The notes: generated from the letters alone by a model not told the origin. A stretch of DNA of 64,000 bases from Bacillota bacterium (GCA_029555205.1 JAKPTB010000080.1:1-64000); one strand, 5' to 3'; shown: positions 39,482 through 50,303, counted from the stretch's first letter. Numbers and translations are program-made.

Positions 39482-41110
39482 GTGGCAGTATATAGTTTTA
39501 ATGGTTCTGATTTGCTTATGATGCTTCGGGGTGCAGTAAACTTGCTGGGCCAGGCGAAGAATGATATCGATGCCCTCAACGTTTTCCCGGTTCCTGATGG
39601 CGACACCGGTACCAATATGTACCAGACCATAGAGGCATCCTTAAGAGAAGCTCTCGAAACTGACTCAAACCACATCGGCCTGGTTGCCCTGGCAGCGGCC
39701 AGGGGAGCCCTGATGGGCGCCAGGGGAAATTCAGGCGTAATCCTATCCCAGGTGTTGCAGGGATTTGCCGGTACACTGCAAGCAAAAGAAAAGGCTACCG
39801 CATCAGATATCTCACTTGCCCTGCAGGAAGGAGTGCAGATGGCCTACAGGGCAGTTATGAGACCTGTTGAAGGCACAATTCTCACTGTAGTCAGGAAGTC
39901 GGCGGAAGAAGCGGCCGCCCAGCGGAGTAGAAACCTGCTGAGGATGATGGTGGCAATCTCGAGGAGTGCCCTGCATGCCTTGCAGGAAACTCCGGATCTC
40001 CTCCCTGCCCTGAAACAGGCTGGTGTTGTAGACGCCGGGGGAAAGGGATTCGTGGTGATCCTGGAAGGGTTTCTCCAGGCTCTCAAATCTGCTTCACCCC
40101 TGGCCAAAGAAACTGTTTCCAGGCTGGATTCACTTAAATCAGAAGTACAGCCGGAATCAACAACGGCTGCACAGGGCTTGAATTTCACCTATTGCACCGA
40201 GTTGTTATTAAAAGGTGAAGGACTTCCCCTGCCTGAAATTAAAAGGGAATTAATCCCCTACGGGGACTGCCTGATGGTTGTGGGAAATGAACTCCTGGCG
40301 AAGGTCCACATTCATTCCAATCACCCGGGTCTTGTCCTGGAGTGTTGCCTAAAATACGGGAAACTGCATAACTTGAAAATCACAAATATGGAGGAGCAAC
40401 AACGGGAACAACAGGAAAGGCTTTACGTTGAAGAACAGACCGGAGCCACCAGACCCTTCGGCATTGTTTCAGTGGGGTACGGTGAAGGATTAAAGGCCAT
40501 TATGAAAAACCTCGGTGCTGACGTCGTGCTTGACGGGGGTCAGACCTTGAATCCCAGTACCGGTGATTTGTTAAAAGGAATTGACGAAGTTCCGGGGAAG
40601 AAGGTTATCCTTCTTCCGAATAATAAGAATATTATTCTGGCAGCAGAGCAGGCCGGCCGCCTGTCCGGAAAAGAAACCCTGGTCATTCCATCCAGGAGTA
40701 TCCCCCAGGGCTTTGGTGCCCTCCTGGCTCTGGCCCCGGAGGAAGACTTCGAATCCGCGGCCCGCAAAATGGAGCTGGCGTTGACGTCTGTACGTACCGG
40801 TGAGATTGCCACGGCTGTGCGCGATTATACCGGTAATGACGGCCTCACTCTCAATAAGGGGCATTTTATGGGGCTGGCTGACGGAGAAATAGTTGCCGCA
40901 GGTACGGAACTGGCCGGGGTTCTGGAGAAACTCCTGACTCATCTGGTAGAAGGTGAAGGCCGCCTGATAACTTTGTATTATGGACAGGCCATGGAGCGTA
41001 AAGAGGTTCTGGAGCTGGCTGACAGGATGGGTAATGTTTTCAAGGGGCAGGATTTTGATGTCCAGGACGGCGGCCAGCCGGTTTATCATTTAATAATTTC
41101 AGTGGAGTAA
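39482..41110 (+). CDS. DAK2-domain fatty acid kinase FakA-like (YloV family)
   Basis: LNVFPVPDGDTGTNMYQTIEASLREAL...GARGNSGVILSQVLQGFA; GTG start behind GGAGGT. Confidence 0.95.
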   Translation: MAVYSFNGSDLLMMLRGAVNLLGQAKNDIDALNVFPVPDGDTGTNMYQTIEASLREALETDSNHIGLVALAAARGALMGARGNSGVILSQVLQGFAGTLQAKEKATASDISLALQEGVQMAYRAVMRPVEGTILTVVRKSAEEAAAQRSRNLLRMMVAISRSALHALQETPDLLPALKQAGVVDAGGKGFVVILEGFLQALKSASPLAKETVSRLDSLKSEVQPESTTAAQGLNFTYCTELLLKGEGLPLPEIKRELIPYGDCLMVVGNELLAKVHIHSNHPGLVLECCLKYGKLHNLKITNMEEQQREQQERLYVEEQTGATRPFGIVSVGYGEGLKAIMKNLGADVVLDGGQTLNPSTGDLLKGIDEVPGKKVILLPNNKNIILAAEQAGRLSGKETLVIPSRSIPQGFGALLALAPEEDFESAARKMELALTSVRTGEIATAVRDYTGNDGLTLNKGHFMGLADGEIVAAGTELAGVLEKLLTHLVEGEGRLITLYYGQAMERKEVLELADRMGNVFKGQDFDVQDGGQPVYHLIISVE

Positions 41111-41125
41111 GAAGGTGGTTTTGGC

Positions 41126-41968
41126 ATGAAGCAAGTTCAAATAGTCACCGATAGTACCGCCGACTTGCCGGAAAAGCTTGTTCATGATTATAGTATTGCC
41201 GTGGTACCATTAAAAGTAATTTTTGACGGTAAGGTAACCTACCGGGACGGTGTGGATATCAGTACGGAACAGTTTTACCAGCGCCTGGTGGAAAGACGTG
41301 AAACAGCCACCACATCCCAGCCCACCCCCGGAGAATTTGTTTCGGTTTACACCTCTCTTTCAGCTAAAAGCATCATCTCCATACATCTCTCATCGCTCAT
41401 GAGCGGGACCTGTCAGTCAGCACAGATTGCCGGGGAAATGGTTCCCGGCGCCGATATTGAAGTTGTTGACTCAGAATCGGTCAGCATGGGGCTGGGTTTA
41501 ATTGTACTGGAGGCTGCCAGGGCAGCCGCCGAGGGAAGGACAAAGGGAGAAATCCTGAAAATAATTTCTGATTTAAAGGCCCGGATGCAGGTATACTTTA
41601 TTGTGGATTCCCTGGAGTATCTGGCGCGGGGGGGCAGGATCGGAAGGGCTACGGCTTTTTTAGGGACAATTTTAAATATTAAGCCCCTTTTGTATTTAAG
41701 TGAAGGCCAGGTCCAGCCCTATGAGAAAATCAGGGGTAAGACCAAAGCCATTGAAAGGCTGGCTCAAATAGTCGAGGAAAAAGCCGCCGGGCAAAAAATC
41801 AAGTGTTCCATTCTGCACGGGATGGATCCTGACGGCATGGAAAAGTTTTGCCAGAGGATTAAAGCAAGGTTGCCCTATGCCGAACCGATCATATCCAAGG
41901 TGGGCGCAGTTGTAGGCACCCACGCCGGCCCCGGGGTTGTAGGCATGGTTTTTGCTCCAGAGCCCTAA
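41126..41968 (+). CDS. DegV family (FakB-like) fatty acid-binding protein
   Basis: VQIVTDSTADLPEKLVHDYSIAVVPLKVIFDGKVTYRDGVDIS...SLEYLARGGRIGRA. Confidence 0.96.
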   Translation: MKQVQIVTDSTADLPEKLVHDYSIAVVPLKVIFDGKVTYRDGVDISTEQFYQRLVERRETATTSQPTPGEFVSVYTSLSAKSIISIHLSSLMSGTCQSAQIAGEMVPGADIEVVDSESVSMGLGLIVLEAARAAAEGRTKGEILKIISDLKARMQVYFIVDSLEYLARGGRIGRATAFLGTILNIKPLLYLSEGQVQPYEKIRGKTKAIERLAQIVEEKAAGQKIKCSILHGMDPDGMEKFCQRIKARLPYAEPIISKVGAVVGTHAGPGVVGMVFAPEP

Positions 41969-41974
41969 TAAAGC

Positions 41975-42006
41975 AAAGAAACCGGGATTGTTCCGGTTCT
42001 TTTTTT
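41975..42006 (+). terminator. Intrinsic terminator downstream of degV
   Basis: GAAACCGGgattgttCCGGTTC then TTTTTTT. Confidence 0.85.
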
Positions 42007-42017
42007 AGAACAAGGTT

Positions 42018-42809
42018 TTAACTCTGGGGCGGGGTAAATTCCCGGTAAACAACGGCTCCCACGCCTCCCAGGAAGCCAAGGTTCTGTTCGTTGAGGAGCA
42101 CTTCGACAACACCTGCATTGCCCAGGGTAACTGCGATCTTGTCCCTTGCTTCAAAATATTTTGACTGCCCGGCCAGAACTTCTCCCTGGAAGGCGGGGTC
42201 TCCATCCACAATAACCCTCATCCAGCTCCGGTCGCTTTTTACATTAAGAACCAGATTAACGCCGGTTTGTTCCGGTACAGCCTGTTCATCCGGCGTCTGG
42301 GTCTGGCTGCCGGGTGTCTGGTTTTGTTCGTCCGTCCGGGGGGGTGCTTGAGCAGGGTCTCTACGGACTTCTTCTCCGGTTCTGTCAGCCGGAGGGATCA
42401 GGCCCATTCCCCTGGCCCCGTAAAACAGTGATATGGTCAGACCCATTAAGACAACAAAGGCAGCAAGGTAGAGCCAGTAACGGGGTTTGCCCGGAACCTT
42501 CACTTTGACCGGCTCTTTGGCGCGCCTTGGAGTTGCCCCTGCAGGGCTCCTTTCAGGGGGTGCCTCTCTAGGTGCCTCTCTAATAAATAACCGGTTATAT
42601 GCTTCCATTGTTACCGCAACATCCAGGTTTAAGAACCTGGCGTAGTTTTTCAGGAAAGCCCTGGCATAGACCGCCCCCGGCAAAAGATCAAATTGTTCAT
42701 TTTCTAATGCCTGAAGATATTTGCGGCGGATCTTGGTTGCCTGTTCAACTTCTTCCAGGGACAGTCCCATTGCTTCTCTGGCAGCCTTCAATTCCTGGCC
42801 GATTTCCAT
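42018..42809 (-). CDS. rodZ: RodZ-like HTH and TM protein with DUF4115-like C-terminus
   Basis: IGQELKAAREAMGLSLEEVEQATKIRRKYLQALE...TM WLYLAAFVVLMGLTISLFY...DRSWMRVIVDG. Confidence 0.88.
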   Translation of the reverse strand: MEIGQELKAAREAMGLSLEEVEQATKIRRKYLQALENEQFDLLPGAVYARAFLKNYARFLNLDVAVTMEAYNRLFIREAPREAPPERSPAGATPRRAKEPVKVKVPGKPRYWLYLAAFVVLMGLTISLFYGARGMGLIPPADRTGEEVRRDPAQAPPRTDEQNQTPGSQTQTPDEQAVPEQTGVNLVLNVKSDRSWMRVIVDGDPAFQGEVLAGQSKYFEARDKIAVTLGNAGVVEVLLNEQNLGFLGGVGAVVYREFTPPQS

Positions 42810-43879
42810 TGGCTGTACCTCCCTAGATCAGTATGCTCATATTCGGGCAGGTTCTGAATGAAACAGGTTAGTTCCTGAACAGCTTTTTTCATGTCCTTTG
42901 TGTCAACAGAAAGATCGTACTCGTGAGATGGACCGTCAGGATACCGGTATAAGGGATCGTAATATTTATTTAAAAGATAAGAGAATACAGAGTCAAAGTC
43001 CCTTTCTGACAATAAATTGTTAAGTTCCTCCACCCGGGCCCGTCCGAGCCTTTTTTCCAGGGAACGGGTAGCTTTTTGCAATTCCGGGATATTTTCGCCG
43101 GGTCCTTTGGTATAAACCTCCCGGATTCGCTTGACCCGGTTTTCCAGGGAAGCATACAGAAGAACTTTATAACCGTTTTCCATTGATTTCAGCAGCGGAG
43201 TCGGTAAAATCAGATTGCCCACCCGCCTGCTTTCACACTCCACGATAAAAAGGCCTTTCTCGCCCACTGCGTTAAAAAAGCACACCAGCTCACTTTCGAA
43301 AGCTTGTTGGGAAGGCGATGGGGGCAGCCCGATTTTGCCGTAAACCGAACCCCTGTGGCGCGCCAGCCCTTCCAGGTCAAGTGCCGGGAGTCCCATTTGA
43401 GCCAGCCCCAGCAGGGCTTCTGTTTTCCCGACACCGGTGAGGCCGTGGAGGACAACGGCTTTTTGGGTTAATTCTGCCCTGTTGAAATATTCATTTATAT
43501 ATTGCCTGTAGGCCTTATAGCCCCCCACAATCCTGCTCACAGAATAACCCATGGTAGCCAGAAGCGAGGCCATGAACTGGCTGCGCAGACCTCCGCGCCA
43601 GCAGAACACAATTAATCTCCGCCCGTTCGAGATTTGATCAACGGAATTTATTTTATCAGGCAGCTTGGGTGCCGCCAGTTTCAAACCAAGCCTGCGGGCG
43701 GGTTCCGGTCCCTCCCGGTGATATATAGTTCCAATTGCTGCCCGTTCCTCATTATTAAAAATTGGAATATTAACAGCGCCGGGAATAGTTGCCCGGTCAA
43801 ACTCTTCCTCTGATCGGACATCGAGCAGCAGCGCGTTTTGTTGTTTCAAGGCTTCCTGAATTGTGATCTCCCTATACAT
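42788..43879 (-). CDS. mnmH: tRNA 2-selenouridine synthase
   Basis: LLLDVRSEEEFDRATIPGAVNIPIFNNEERAAIGTIYHREGPEPARRLGL...IVFCWRGGLRS...LHGLTGVGKTEAL. Confidence 0.95.
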   Translation of the reverse strand: MYREITIQEALKQQNALLLDVRSEEEFDRATIPGAVNIPIFNNEERAAIGTIYHREGPEPARRLGLKLAAPKLPDKINSVDQISNGRRLIVFCWRGGLRSQFMASLLATMGYSVSRIVGGYKAYRQYINEYFNRAELTQKAVVLHGLTGVGKTEALLGLAQMGLPALDLEGLARHRGSVYGKIGLPPSPSQQAFESELVCFFNAVGEKGLFIVECESRRVGNLILPTPLLKSMENGYKVLLYASLENRVKRIREVYTKGPGENIPELQKATRSLEKRLGRARVEELNNLLSERDFDSVFSYLLNKYYDPLYRYPDGPSHEYDLSVDTKDMKKAVQELTCFIQNLPEYEHTDLGRYSQWKSARN

Positions 43880-43991
43880 TGTACGCAGCCTCTTCCAGGC
43901 CTGTACCGGCCGGTTATTTTAGGTTTTCCCCTTTCCCTGAATCTATAACCTGATTTATGGAACATTCACCCGGGGTTTTTAACAAAAAACC

Positions 43992-46256
43992 CTAAAGTCG
44001 CTTTTTGAAAACCTGATTGTATTGTTCCAGTGTCATCAGGATAGCACGGGGTTTGCTTCCCTCATAACCACCGACGATACCCCGCTTCTCCATGATATCT
44101 ATTAGCCGCGCTGCTCTGGCATAACCGATATGCAGCCTCCTTTGCAGCATGGAAATAGATGCGTGACCGGTTTCAATTAAAATTAAAACGGCCTGGGAGA
44201 GCAGCTCGTCCTCCACTTCCGGAGGGCTTTCCCCGGCGGGAGCCTCTTTTAGAACCTTTTCGTCGTAAACCGGCTCTGCCTGTTTTTTTAAGTATTTGAC
44301 AAGCTCGTCAACCTCGCGGTCGGATAAATAAGCTCCCTGAACCCGGACCGGCTTGGCTGCTCCTACTGGAAAGAAGAGCATGTCCCCTTTGCCCAGGAGC
44401 TTTTCGGCACCGGACATATCCAGAATTGTCCTGGAGTCAATTTGACTGGAGACAGCAAAGGAAATCCGGGAAGGAATGTTGGCTTTGATCAGTCCCGTAA
44501 TCACATCCACGGACGGGCGCTGAGTAGCAACCACCAGGTGGATACCGGCGGCCCTGGCCATCTGGGCCAGCCTGCAGATGGCATCTTCCACATCCGCCGG
44601 GGCAACGATCATCAGGTCAGCCAGTTCGTCAATAATAACAATTACAAATGGCAGGGGCAGGCTGTTGCCGTCCGGTTCTTTTGTTTTAATGAGTTTGTTA
44701 TAGCGGGTAATGTCGCGTACCCCCGCTGCGGCAAACAGCTCGTAGCGGCGTTCCATTTCCTTGACTGCCCAGCGTAGAGATGTTGCCGCCTTTCTGGGAT
44801 CTGTAACCACCGGGGTGACCAGATGGGGTATTCCGTTATAAGTAGCCAGCTCTACCATTTTGGGGTCGATCATCAGGAGTTTTACTTCATCAGGGGTCGC
44901 TTTAAAAAGTATGCTGGCAATCAATGTGTTCAGGCAGACACTTTTTCCTGAACCGGTGGCCCCTGCTATTAATAAATGATGCATCTTACCCATATCGCCG
45001 ATGACCGGGTTGCCGGCAATGTCTTTTCCCAGCGCTATGGTAAGTTTTGATTTTGCTTGAATGAATTCCTGGGTTTCCAGCAGGTCCCTTAAATGAACCA
45101 TGGATATTTCCTTGTTGGGGACCTCGATCCCAACTGCTGCCTTGCCGGGAATAGGAGCTTCGATCCGCACACCCGGGGCAGCCATGGAAAGGGCGATATC
45201 GTCGGCAAGGCTGACGATACGGCTCACTTTTACACCTGAGGGGGGCTGGATCTCGTAGCGGGTTATGGCTGGTCCCCTGGAAACCTGAATAACCCTTGCT
45301 TTAACACCGAAGCTTTCCAGGGTATCCTCCAAAATACGGACATTTTCATTGATGTCTTTATTATAACGAATGTTTTTGATCCTGTTCGGGCGCGCCAGGA
45401 GTGTCAAAGGGGGCAGTTTATAAGAGGGCAGGCCCGCTGTTTGTTCGCGGTCAAAAATAGATATTTCGTCATCTCCGCCTTTGTCCTGGCCGGAATCAGT
45501 TTGCTCAGTGCCGGCTGGAGCAGAGTCGGGACCCTTTTCTGAAGAAGGCGAGACTTCTTTATGATCCTTTTCCTGCAAAGATTCCTCTGTTGATATTTCA
45601 GTTGATTCCATAATGGTGAAATGCTCACCGGTATCGATAATAACAGGTTTTGGGTGGCCGTCTTTTTTATTGTTCTCTTTTTCACTTGCTGCCTCTTCTT
45701 CTACATCTACAAAGAGGAAACTTTCCATCCTGCTTAAACCTTTTTTGAATAAGGTTTTGCAACGTTCTGCCAGACCCCGGGCAATGGTTACCAGGGAGAG
45801 GTTGGTAAGAAGTAATAGGGAGATGACCCCGGCTGTAATTAAAATAATATATGTTCCGGTGATACCGAAGGATTTTCTGAAACCATAACTTAAGAGCGCA
45901 CCCATAACCCCTCCACCGTCACCGGCTATACCCGCCTTGAAGGAGTCTTCGGGGGGAATCATGAGATGGAATGAAGTCAGGGCTACCAGATATAACAGAC
46001 CGGCTCCGTACATTCTTTCGGAGATCCGGGTCCTGTTGCGTTTGAGAACCAGCCTGAGGCCGGCCAGTACCAGGAGGAGTGGAAAAATGTATCTTCCTTC
46101 ACCGGCAAGGCCCTTTAAAACTCTGTCAACAAACTGACTAATCAGTCCTGAGGAAGGTGAAAGAAGGCAAACTACACCCAGCACGCCCAGAGCTACGAAA
46201 GCGATTCCCACAATTTCACATTTCAATTCTTCCTTGAACCGGCCTGTCGTTCCCAT
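43992..46256 (-). CDS. DNA translocase FtsK/SpoIIIE
   Basis: LLIAGATGSGKSVCLNTLIASILFKATPDEVKLLMIDPKMVELATYNGIPHLVTPVVTDPRKAATSLRWAV; likely ATG at 46256 behind GGAGGG. Confidence 0.97.
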   Translation of the reverse strand: MGTTGRFKEELKCEIVGIAFVALGVLGVVCLLSPSSGLISQFVDRVLKGLAGEGRYIFPLLLVLAGLRLVLKRNRTRISERMYGAGLLYLVALTSFHLMIPPEDSFKAGIAGDGGGVMGALLSYGFRKSFGITGTYIILITAGVISLLLLTNLSLVTIARGLAERCKTLFKKGLSRMESFLFVDVEEEAASEKENNKKDGHPKPVIIDTGEHFTIMESTEISTEESLQEKDHKEVSPSSEKGPDSAPAGTEQTDSGQDKGGDDEISIFDREQTAGLPSYKLPPLTLLARPNRIKNIRYNKDINENVRILEDTLESFGVKARVIQVSRGPAITRYEIQPPSGVKVSRIVSLADDIALSMAAPGVRIEAPIPGKAAVGIEVPNKEISMVHLRDLLETQEFIQAKSKLTIALGKDIAGNPVIGDMGKMHHLLIAGATGSGKSVCLNTLIASILFKATPDEVKLLMIDPKMVELATYNGIPHLVTPVVTDPRKAATSLRWAVKEMERRYELFAAAGVRDITRYNKLIKTKEPDGNSLPLPFVIVIIDELADLMIVAPADVEDAICRLAQMARAAGIHLVVATQRPSVDVITGLIKANIPSRISFAVSSQIDSRTILDMSGAEKLLGKGDMLFFPVGAAKPVRVQGAYLSDREVDELVKYLKKQAEPVYDEKVLKEAPAGESPPEVEDELLSQAVLILIETGHASISMLQRRLHIGYARAARLIDIMEKRGIVGGYEGSKPRAILMTLEQYNQVFKKRL

Positions 46257-46530
46257 ATTTTTACCCTCCAAAGATAATATACCACAGTTGGGTCCGAAAT
46301 TCCTTATAAATACACATAATAATAAGCCCACCGCAGAATTTGGGGGCTTTTTCCATGGAAAAGACGGGTGTTCTGTCTTCCTGTTACTTCCCTGGCCGGC
46401 ACTTGCATTTATTAGTGAATTCTAAACAGATTGTGCTGCCACAGCTTGGACATCTCCCGGCTCTGGAACGGGCCATTAAGGAAGGCGGGATGCGGTTGCA
46501 GCGCCGGAAGATCAAGTAACAGGCAGGGTT

Positions 46531-47316
46531 CTACAACCTGAGCAGGGCAATTAATATTACCGCTGAGCCCACGGCGAAGCGGTACCAGGCAAAAACCCCG
46601 AAACTGTGCCGGGCCAGATACCTCAGAAGGAAGCCTATGGAGATAAAACCTACTACTGCGGAAGCTATTACCCCGGTTATAAAAGCAGCATTGATTTCTC
46701 CCGGGGTGATGTCTTTTAACTTAAAGAGCCCTGCACCCACGATGATGGGAGTGGAAAGCAAAAAGGAAAACCTTGCTGCTGCTTCACGGGTCAGACCCAG
46801 GGCGCGTCCGGCAGTCATGGTGACCCCGGAGCGGGAAACACCGGGAAGGATGGCAAAAGCCTGGGAAAGCCCGATGAGCAGGCTGCCGGACAGGGACAGG
46901 CTTTGGATATCTTTAATACTGGTGGCCCTGCGGTCTACCCAGTAAAGAAGGATGCCCATTGCAATCAGCAGGGCGCCGATTAATAACGGGGTGCGGAAGA
47001 TGGTCTCAGCCTGTTCCTCAAACAGGTAACCCACCGCGGCTCCGGGAACAGTTGCCACCACCAGGTACCAGAACATTCTGGCTTCCTGCGTTCCATCCCG
47101 GCGCAGGGCACTGCAGATTAGAGAGAACCAATCCCGCCAGAAGAAAGCCACCACGGAAATCAGCGTCCCGATGTGCAGGGCTACGTCAAAAGTCAGTCCT
47201 GCGTAAGGCCAGCTGAACACCCAGGGGATCAGGACCAGGTGGGCTGAGCTGGAGATTGGTAAAAATTCCCCCAAACCCTGAAAAATCCCGAGAACAAGCG
47301 CCTGGAAAACAGTCAA
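46531..47316 (-). CDS. uppP: Undecaprenyl-diphosphatase (BacA)
   Basis: LGIFQGLGEFLPISSSAHLVLIPW...LPGVSRSGVTMTAGRALGLTREAAARFSFLLSTPIIVGA. Confidence 0.97.
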   Translation of the reverse strand: MTVFQALVLGIFQGLGEFLPISSSAHLVLIPWVFSWPYAGLTFDVALHIGTLISVVAFFWRDWFSLICSALRRDGTQEARMFWYLVVATVPGAAVGYLFEEQAETIFRTPLLIGALLIAMGILLYWVDRRATSIKDIQSLSLSGSLLIGLSQAFAILPGVSRSGVTMTAGRALGLTREAAARFSFLLSTPIIVGAGLFKLKDITPGEINAAFITGVIASAVVGFISIGFLLRYLARHSFGVFAWYRFAVGSAVILIALLRL

Positions 47317-47421
47317 ATCAACACCTCCGGATGAGCACAGGATTTAACACACTCACTCATTATAGCACGCCTGGCCCGTCCGAAAAAACAAATTAAGGGA
47401 AAATCCTGCCCAAAAATATGA

Positions 47422-47634
47422 TTAGTATTTAACCAGGTTTCCGGGCAGTAACTCCGGTCTAAGGTAATCGGCAGGCCTGGTGCTAAGAAGCTTGACGATC
47501 CTCCCGGCGCCAAAGCCGGCTTCTTCCACCAGCATGGGAACCCCGTTATAGTCCACTTCCCTGTATTCCGGGTATTTTGTCGGGTCAAAGCCTTCCAACA
47601 CCAGTTCCAGTTGCATCGGTGTATATAAAATCAC
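47422..47634 (-). CDS. YlzJ-like protein
   Basis: [16 protein letters not shown]...; position next to tepA as in B. subtilis. Confidence 0.85.
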   Translation of the reverse strand: MILYTPMQLELVLEGFDPTKYPEYREVDYNGVPMLVEEAGFGAGRIVKLLSTRPADYLRPELLPGNLVKY

Positions 47635-48485
47635 TGGAGGGGCACCTCTCTTTGCTGTTTTTTCCAGGCTTCAATCATATCTTTAATTTTTTGAACAGCG
47701 TCGCCTATCCCCCCCACCGCCTCAATCAGTCCCACATCCACAGCCTCTCTGCCGATTAAGACCGTGCCGATGTCCCTGGCCAGGTCTCCTGTTCTGAACA
47801 TTAACTCACGGAATTTTTCTTCACTGATCCTGGAATGCTCTGTTGTGAAACGGACAACCCTATCCTGCATTTTGTCCAGATATTCGTAAGTTTGGGGTAC
47901 GCCGATGACGAGGCCGTTTAAACGGATGGGATGGATGGTCATGCTGGCGGTATTGGCAATAAAAGAGTATTTTGCTGCAACAGCAATGGGAACACCGATT
48001 GAATGCCCTCCTCCCAGTACAATTGAAACAGTGGGCTTTGACATGCTGGCAATCATCTCGGCTATGGCCAGGCCCGCCTCGACATCTCCGCCGACGGTAT
48101 TGAGTATTATTAAAATTCCTTCAACTTCTGTCGCCTGTTCGAGGGCGACCAACTGGGGAATGATATGCTCGTACTTTGTGGTTTTGTTCTGGGGCGGAAG
48201 CACCAGGTGTCCTTCAATCTGACCGACAATAGTAAGACAGTGGATGTTGGATTTAATCTCCGGAATAGGTGTAGCGCCCATTTCTTTTACAGCTTCCAGG
48301 GTGCCTTTGGTTTTTCCGGTGACTTTCCGGTTGGGCCGCGGGTCTTCGTGACCTGGTTCATCCCCTCTACCCGGTTCTTCCGGTTGTGCAGGATCAGGAG
48401 TTATCTCCGGTGACGGCGCAGGCGAGGGGGTGTAGGGGAAAACTCCTGGTTCAGGATCATAACTGAAGGTAGGCACAGGTTTCAC
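47631..48485 (-). CDS. tepA: ClpP-fold translocation-enhancing protein TepA
   Basis: [72 protein letters not shown]...[14 protein letters not shown]. Confidence 0.94.
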   Translation of the reverse strand: MKPVPTFSYDPEPGVFPYTPSPAPSPEITPDPAQPEEPGRGDEPGHEDPRPNRKVTGKTKGTLEAVKEMGATPIPEIKSNIHCLTIVGQIEGHLVLPPQNKTTKYEHIIPQLVALEQATEVEGILIILNTVGGDVEAGLAIAEMIASMSKPTVSIVLGGGHSIGVPIAVAAKYSFIANTASMTIHPIRLNGLVIGVPQTYEYLDKMQDRVVRFTTEHSRISEEKFRELMFRTGDLARDIGTVLIGREAVDVGLIEAVGGIGDAVQKIKDMIEAWKKQQREVPLQ

Positions 48486-48569
48486 TCCCTGACGTAATTA
48501 TAATTTGCCGGTATGACACCTTTAGTATGTTTAAATACCATAAAAAATACACCGCCCCGGAGAAACAAA

Positions 48570-48600
48570 AATGCCCCGTCAGCCGGGGCTTTTTGTTTTC
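48570..48600 (-). terminator. Intrinsic terminator downstream of rnj
   Basis: AGCCCCGGCTGACGGGGCATTTTTGTTT on the reverse strand. Confidence 0.85.
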
Positions 48601-48635
48601 AGGCAAATGCCTTGTTTCCCTTTAACTCATAAACC

Positions 48636-50303
48636 TTATATTTCCATGATGATCGGTAAAATCATCGGCCTTCTCCTGGTTTTTTCATACAAAAACCTGC
48701 CCAGGGTATCCCTGATTTGTGCTTTAATGGACGACCATTCGGATAGACCCCGGTAATTGCATTTATCCAGGGCGCTCTTGACCTTCGTTTTGGCTTCTTC
48801 AAGAAGTTCCTCTGATTCACGCACGTAAACGAATCCTCTGGAGACGATATCCGGTCCGGCCATTACAAGACCTGTTTCACGATTGATGGTAACCACCACG
48901 ATGAGGATGCCGTCCTGGGATAAAAGTTTCCGGTCCCGCAGGACGATATTGCCCACATCTCCTACACCCAGTCCGTCCACCAGCACTTTTCCCGCAGTTA
49001 CCTTGCCTGCTACGCGCCCGGAGCGGCGTGTGAATTCCAGCACCTGTCCGTTCTCCGCGACAAATATATTATCCGGGGATACTCCTACTTCCCTGGCCAG
49101 TTCGGCGTGCTTAATCATCATTCTGTATTCTCCGTGTAGCGGCACGAAAAACCTGGGTCGCGTGAGGTTAATCATAAGTTTTAATTCTTCCTGGCTGGGG
49201 TGGCCGGATACGTGGGTACCCGAAACAGATTCGTAAATAACCTTCGCCCCCAGTTTGAAAAGCTGGTCAATAATCCGCGCTACCAGTTTTTCGTTACCAG
49301 GGATGGGCGTGGCTGAAATAATGATTAAATCGCCGGGAAGGATCTCCACCTGCCTGTGGTCGGATAAAGCCATCCTGGTCAAAGCCGACATTGGTTCTCC
49401 CTGGCTGCCGGTGGTCAGAATGACAACCTGGTTCCGGGGCAGGCGGTTGGCTTCTTCAAGCTCGATCAAGGTACCTTCCGGGATATCAATGTAGCCGAGT
49501 TCCGAGGCAATGCTAACCACATTCACCATACTTCTGCCGACTACTGCTACCTTGCGGTTGTATTTATATGCCGTATGAATGGCCTGCTGCAGTCTGTGTA
49601 CATTGGAGGCAAAAGTAGCAATGATCAGTCTTTCTTCAGTGGCCTGACGGAAGGCCTCGTCGAATGTGTTGCCCACAAACCGCTCGGACATGGTGTAGCC
49701 GGGGCGTTCAGCGTTGGTGCTGTCGGACAGCAGTACAAGGACGCCTTTTTCGCCCAATTGGCTCAGGCGTTGAAAATCCGTAACCTGACCATCAACAGGT
49801 GTGTGGTCGATTTTAAAATCGCCCGTATGCAGAATTGTGCCTATTGACGTGTGAATGGCTATGGCCACGGCATCCGGAATACTGTGTGATACCTTGATAA
49901 ATTCAACTTTAAACGGTCCGATTTGAACACTATCCCTGGGCCTCACCGTGTATAATTCCACATCGCCGGCGATATTCTGCTCCTTCAATTTTCCTTGAAG
50001 AAGTCCCAGGGTGAGTTTTGTTCCGTAAACCGGGACATTAAGCTGGCGCAGCACGTATGGCAGGGCCCCGATATGGTCCTCATGTCCATGGGTGAGGACG
50101 ATACCATGTACATATTCCCTGTTTTCCAGCAGGTAGGTAATGTCCGGAATAACTACATCAATCCCCAGCATTCCCTCTTCCGGGAACATTAAACCACAGT
50201 CAATAACCAGAATATTCTCCCCAAATCTCACCGCCAACATGTTTTTGCCGATTTCCCCAAGCCCCCCGAGGGGAATAAGGGACAATTTAGGTTCTTTTGC
50301 CAA
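48636..50303 (-). CDS. rnj: Ribonuclease J
   Basis: LSLIPLGGLGEIGKNMLAVRFGENILVIDCGLMFPEEGMLGIDVVIPD...LTHGHEDHIGALPYVL; likely TTG at 50303 behind TAGGAGGTG. Confidence 0.97.
   Translation of the reverse strand: MAKEPKLSLIPLGGLGEIGKNMLAVRFGENILVIDCGLMFPEEGMLGIDVVIPDITYLLENREYVHGIVLTHGHEDHIGALPYVLRQLNVPVYGTKLTLGLLQGKLKEQNIAGDVELYTVRPRDSVQIGPFKVEFIKVSHSIPDAVAIAIHTSIGTILHTGDFKIDHTPVDGQVTDFQRLSQLGEKGVLVLLSDSTNAERPGYTMSERFVGNTFDEAFRQATEERLIIATFASNVHRLQQAIHTAYKYNRKVAVVGRSMVNVVSIASELGYIDIPEGTLIELEEANRLPRNQVVILTTGSQGEPMSALTRMALSDHRQVEILPGDLIIISATPIPGNEKLVARIIDQLFKLGAKVIYESVSGTHVSGHPSQEELKLMINLTRPRFFVPLHGEYRMMIKHAELAREVGVSPDNIFVAENGQVLEFTRRSGRVAGKVTAGKVLVDGLGVGDVGNIVLRDRKLLSQDGILIVVVTINRETGLVMAGPDIVSRGFVYVRESEELLEEAKTKVKSALDKCNYRGLSEWSSIKAQIRDTLGRFLYEKTRRRPMILPIIMEI

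Noticed and set aside
42560-42583. 12-nt tandem repeat in rodZ (GTGCCTCTCTA x2)
   Set aside because: Encodes REAPREAP in the low-complexity cytoplasmic linker; ordinary linker slippage.
42599-42826. ORFs in the track antisense to rodZ and similar short ORFs
   Set aside because: Low-complexity translations typical of shadow frames.
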